This document shows, in pieces, positions 63,673-64,000 of a stretch of DNA of 64,000 nucleotides (position 1 is its first letter; every line of letters begins with the position of its first letter). The DNA is taken from positions 57,356,019 to 57,420,018 of the forward strand of contig CM049306.1 of the NCBI GenBank assembly GCA_026874595.1, written 5' to 3'. The translations under genes and the position numbers were made by a program. The DNA comes from Sipunculus nudus (taxonomy: Eukaryota > Annelida > Sipuncula > Golfingiida > Sipunculidae). The notes below the pieces were generated by a model. It made no database searches. It was not told the DNA's origin and was given only the letters and a program-made list of their open reading frames with translations.

Positions 63673-64000
63673 GACTCTCAGGAGGGGTTACTAAGATATT
63701 GATACTGCTTTTATCTTCACATTCATGTTTTTTTTTAGATGCTTGTCATTTACACAGAACAGATTGATCTCTATGTTCAAATATTTTTGTGTATATATCT
63801 CTCTCTCTATCTATATAGTATACCGTGAAATGTGTAATAAGAAAACCTGTGGGACTGACCAAAAGTAGTCTTAATTCACAAGTACTAGTCAGGTCAGTTA
63901 TTACCAATGTGACTGCTTTCGGCTCATTTAATTAAGGGTGGTTTTGATAGGTAGTACTTATTTGGACAGGTTCCAATGTCAGGTGTCTAGGTGTTTTAAT
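63673..64000. other. non-coding, nothing recognised
   Basis: Contains a short CTCTCTCTATCTATATAG microsatellite near 63.8 kb. Confidence 0.6.

Overview
This window is animal genomic DNA and holds almost no protein-coding sequence. It is AT-rich and poor in CpG, has no long open reading frames, and is crowded with short interspersed and tandem repeats. Several repeat types point to a lophotrochozoan, most likely a mollusc: non-autonomous elements with internal arrays of about 140 bp and terminal hairpins (pearl-like or Helentron-like), an element starting with AGCTCAGCTGAC and a TCCG microsatellite, tRNA-derived SINEs, and many terminal-inverted-repeat (TIR) MITEs. The lineage is my inference from repeat style, not from a recognised gene.

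The only gene-like signals are short first-coding-exon candidates on the + strand. Each is an ATG in fair context with a short open frame ending at a consensus-like GT splice donor. The three best lie at 464-553 (30 codons), 43194-43310 (39 codons, acidic) and 52487-52618 (44 codons, acidic). All three end in phase 0, so they could be alternative first exons of one gene whose body lies to the right of the window. Two weaker ones lie at 51-75 and 4581-4604. I do not recognise the protein.

Layout. 0-7 kb: exon candidates, two TIR MITEs (1.0 and 1.8 kb) and a deleted hAT transposon with a transposase C-terminal remnant (5.9-6.7 kb). 7.7-9.6 kb: AGCTCA/TCCG element. 10.7-11.3 kb: degenerate minisatellite. 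11.9-13.6 kb: first of five copies of a hairpin-ended element (H1) built from 280-bp dimers; the others are at 21.0, 35.6, 43.7 and 54.6 kb (the last reversed). 13.7-18.6 kb: MITEs (Harbinger-like, hAT-like, and a CGCG-rich one inside an AT microsatellite). 24.7-33.7 kb: MITE, SINEs, palindromic GATC array, Tigger-like element, Helitron-like 3' end, 80-bp tandem repeat. 37.7-42.9 kb: a 42-bp minisatellite split by a Tigger-like transposon plus a SINE, and by a CpG-rich CCAAT-bearing unique segment. 46.2-48.6 kb: a duplicated segment, one copy carrying a 1.16-kb insertion whose empty site is visible in the other copy. 47.9 and 52.3 kb: a duplicated sequence that forms the region just upstream of the 52.5-kb exon. 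53-64 kb: further minisatellites, a Harbinger-like MITE and a diverged H1 relative.

The window therefore looks like a repeat-rich 5' region or long first intron(s) of a gene, or intergenic DNA. The exon candidates and the duplicated upstream segment deserve transcript evidence; nearly everything else is mobile or tandem DNA.
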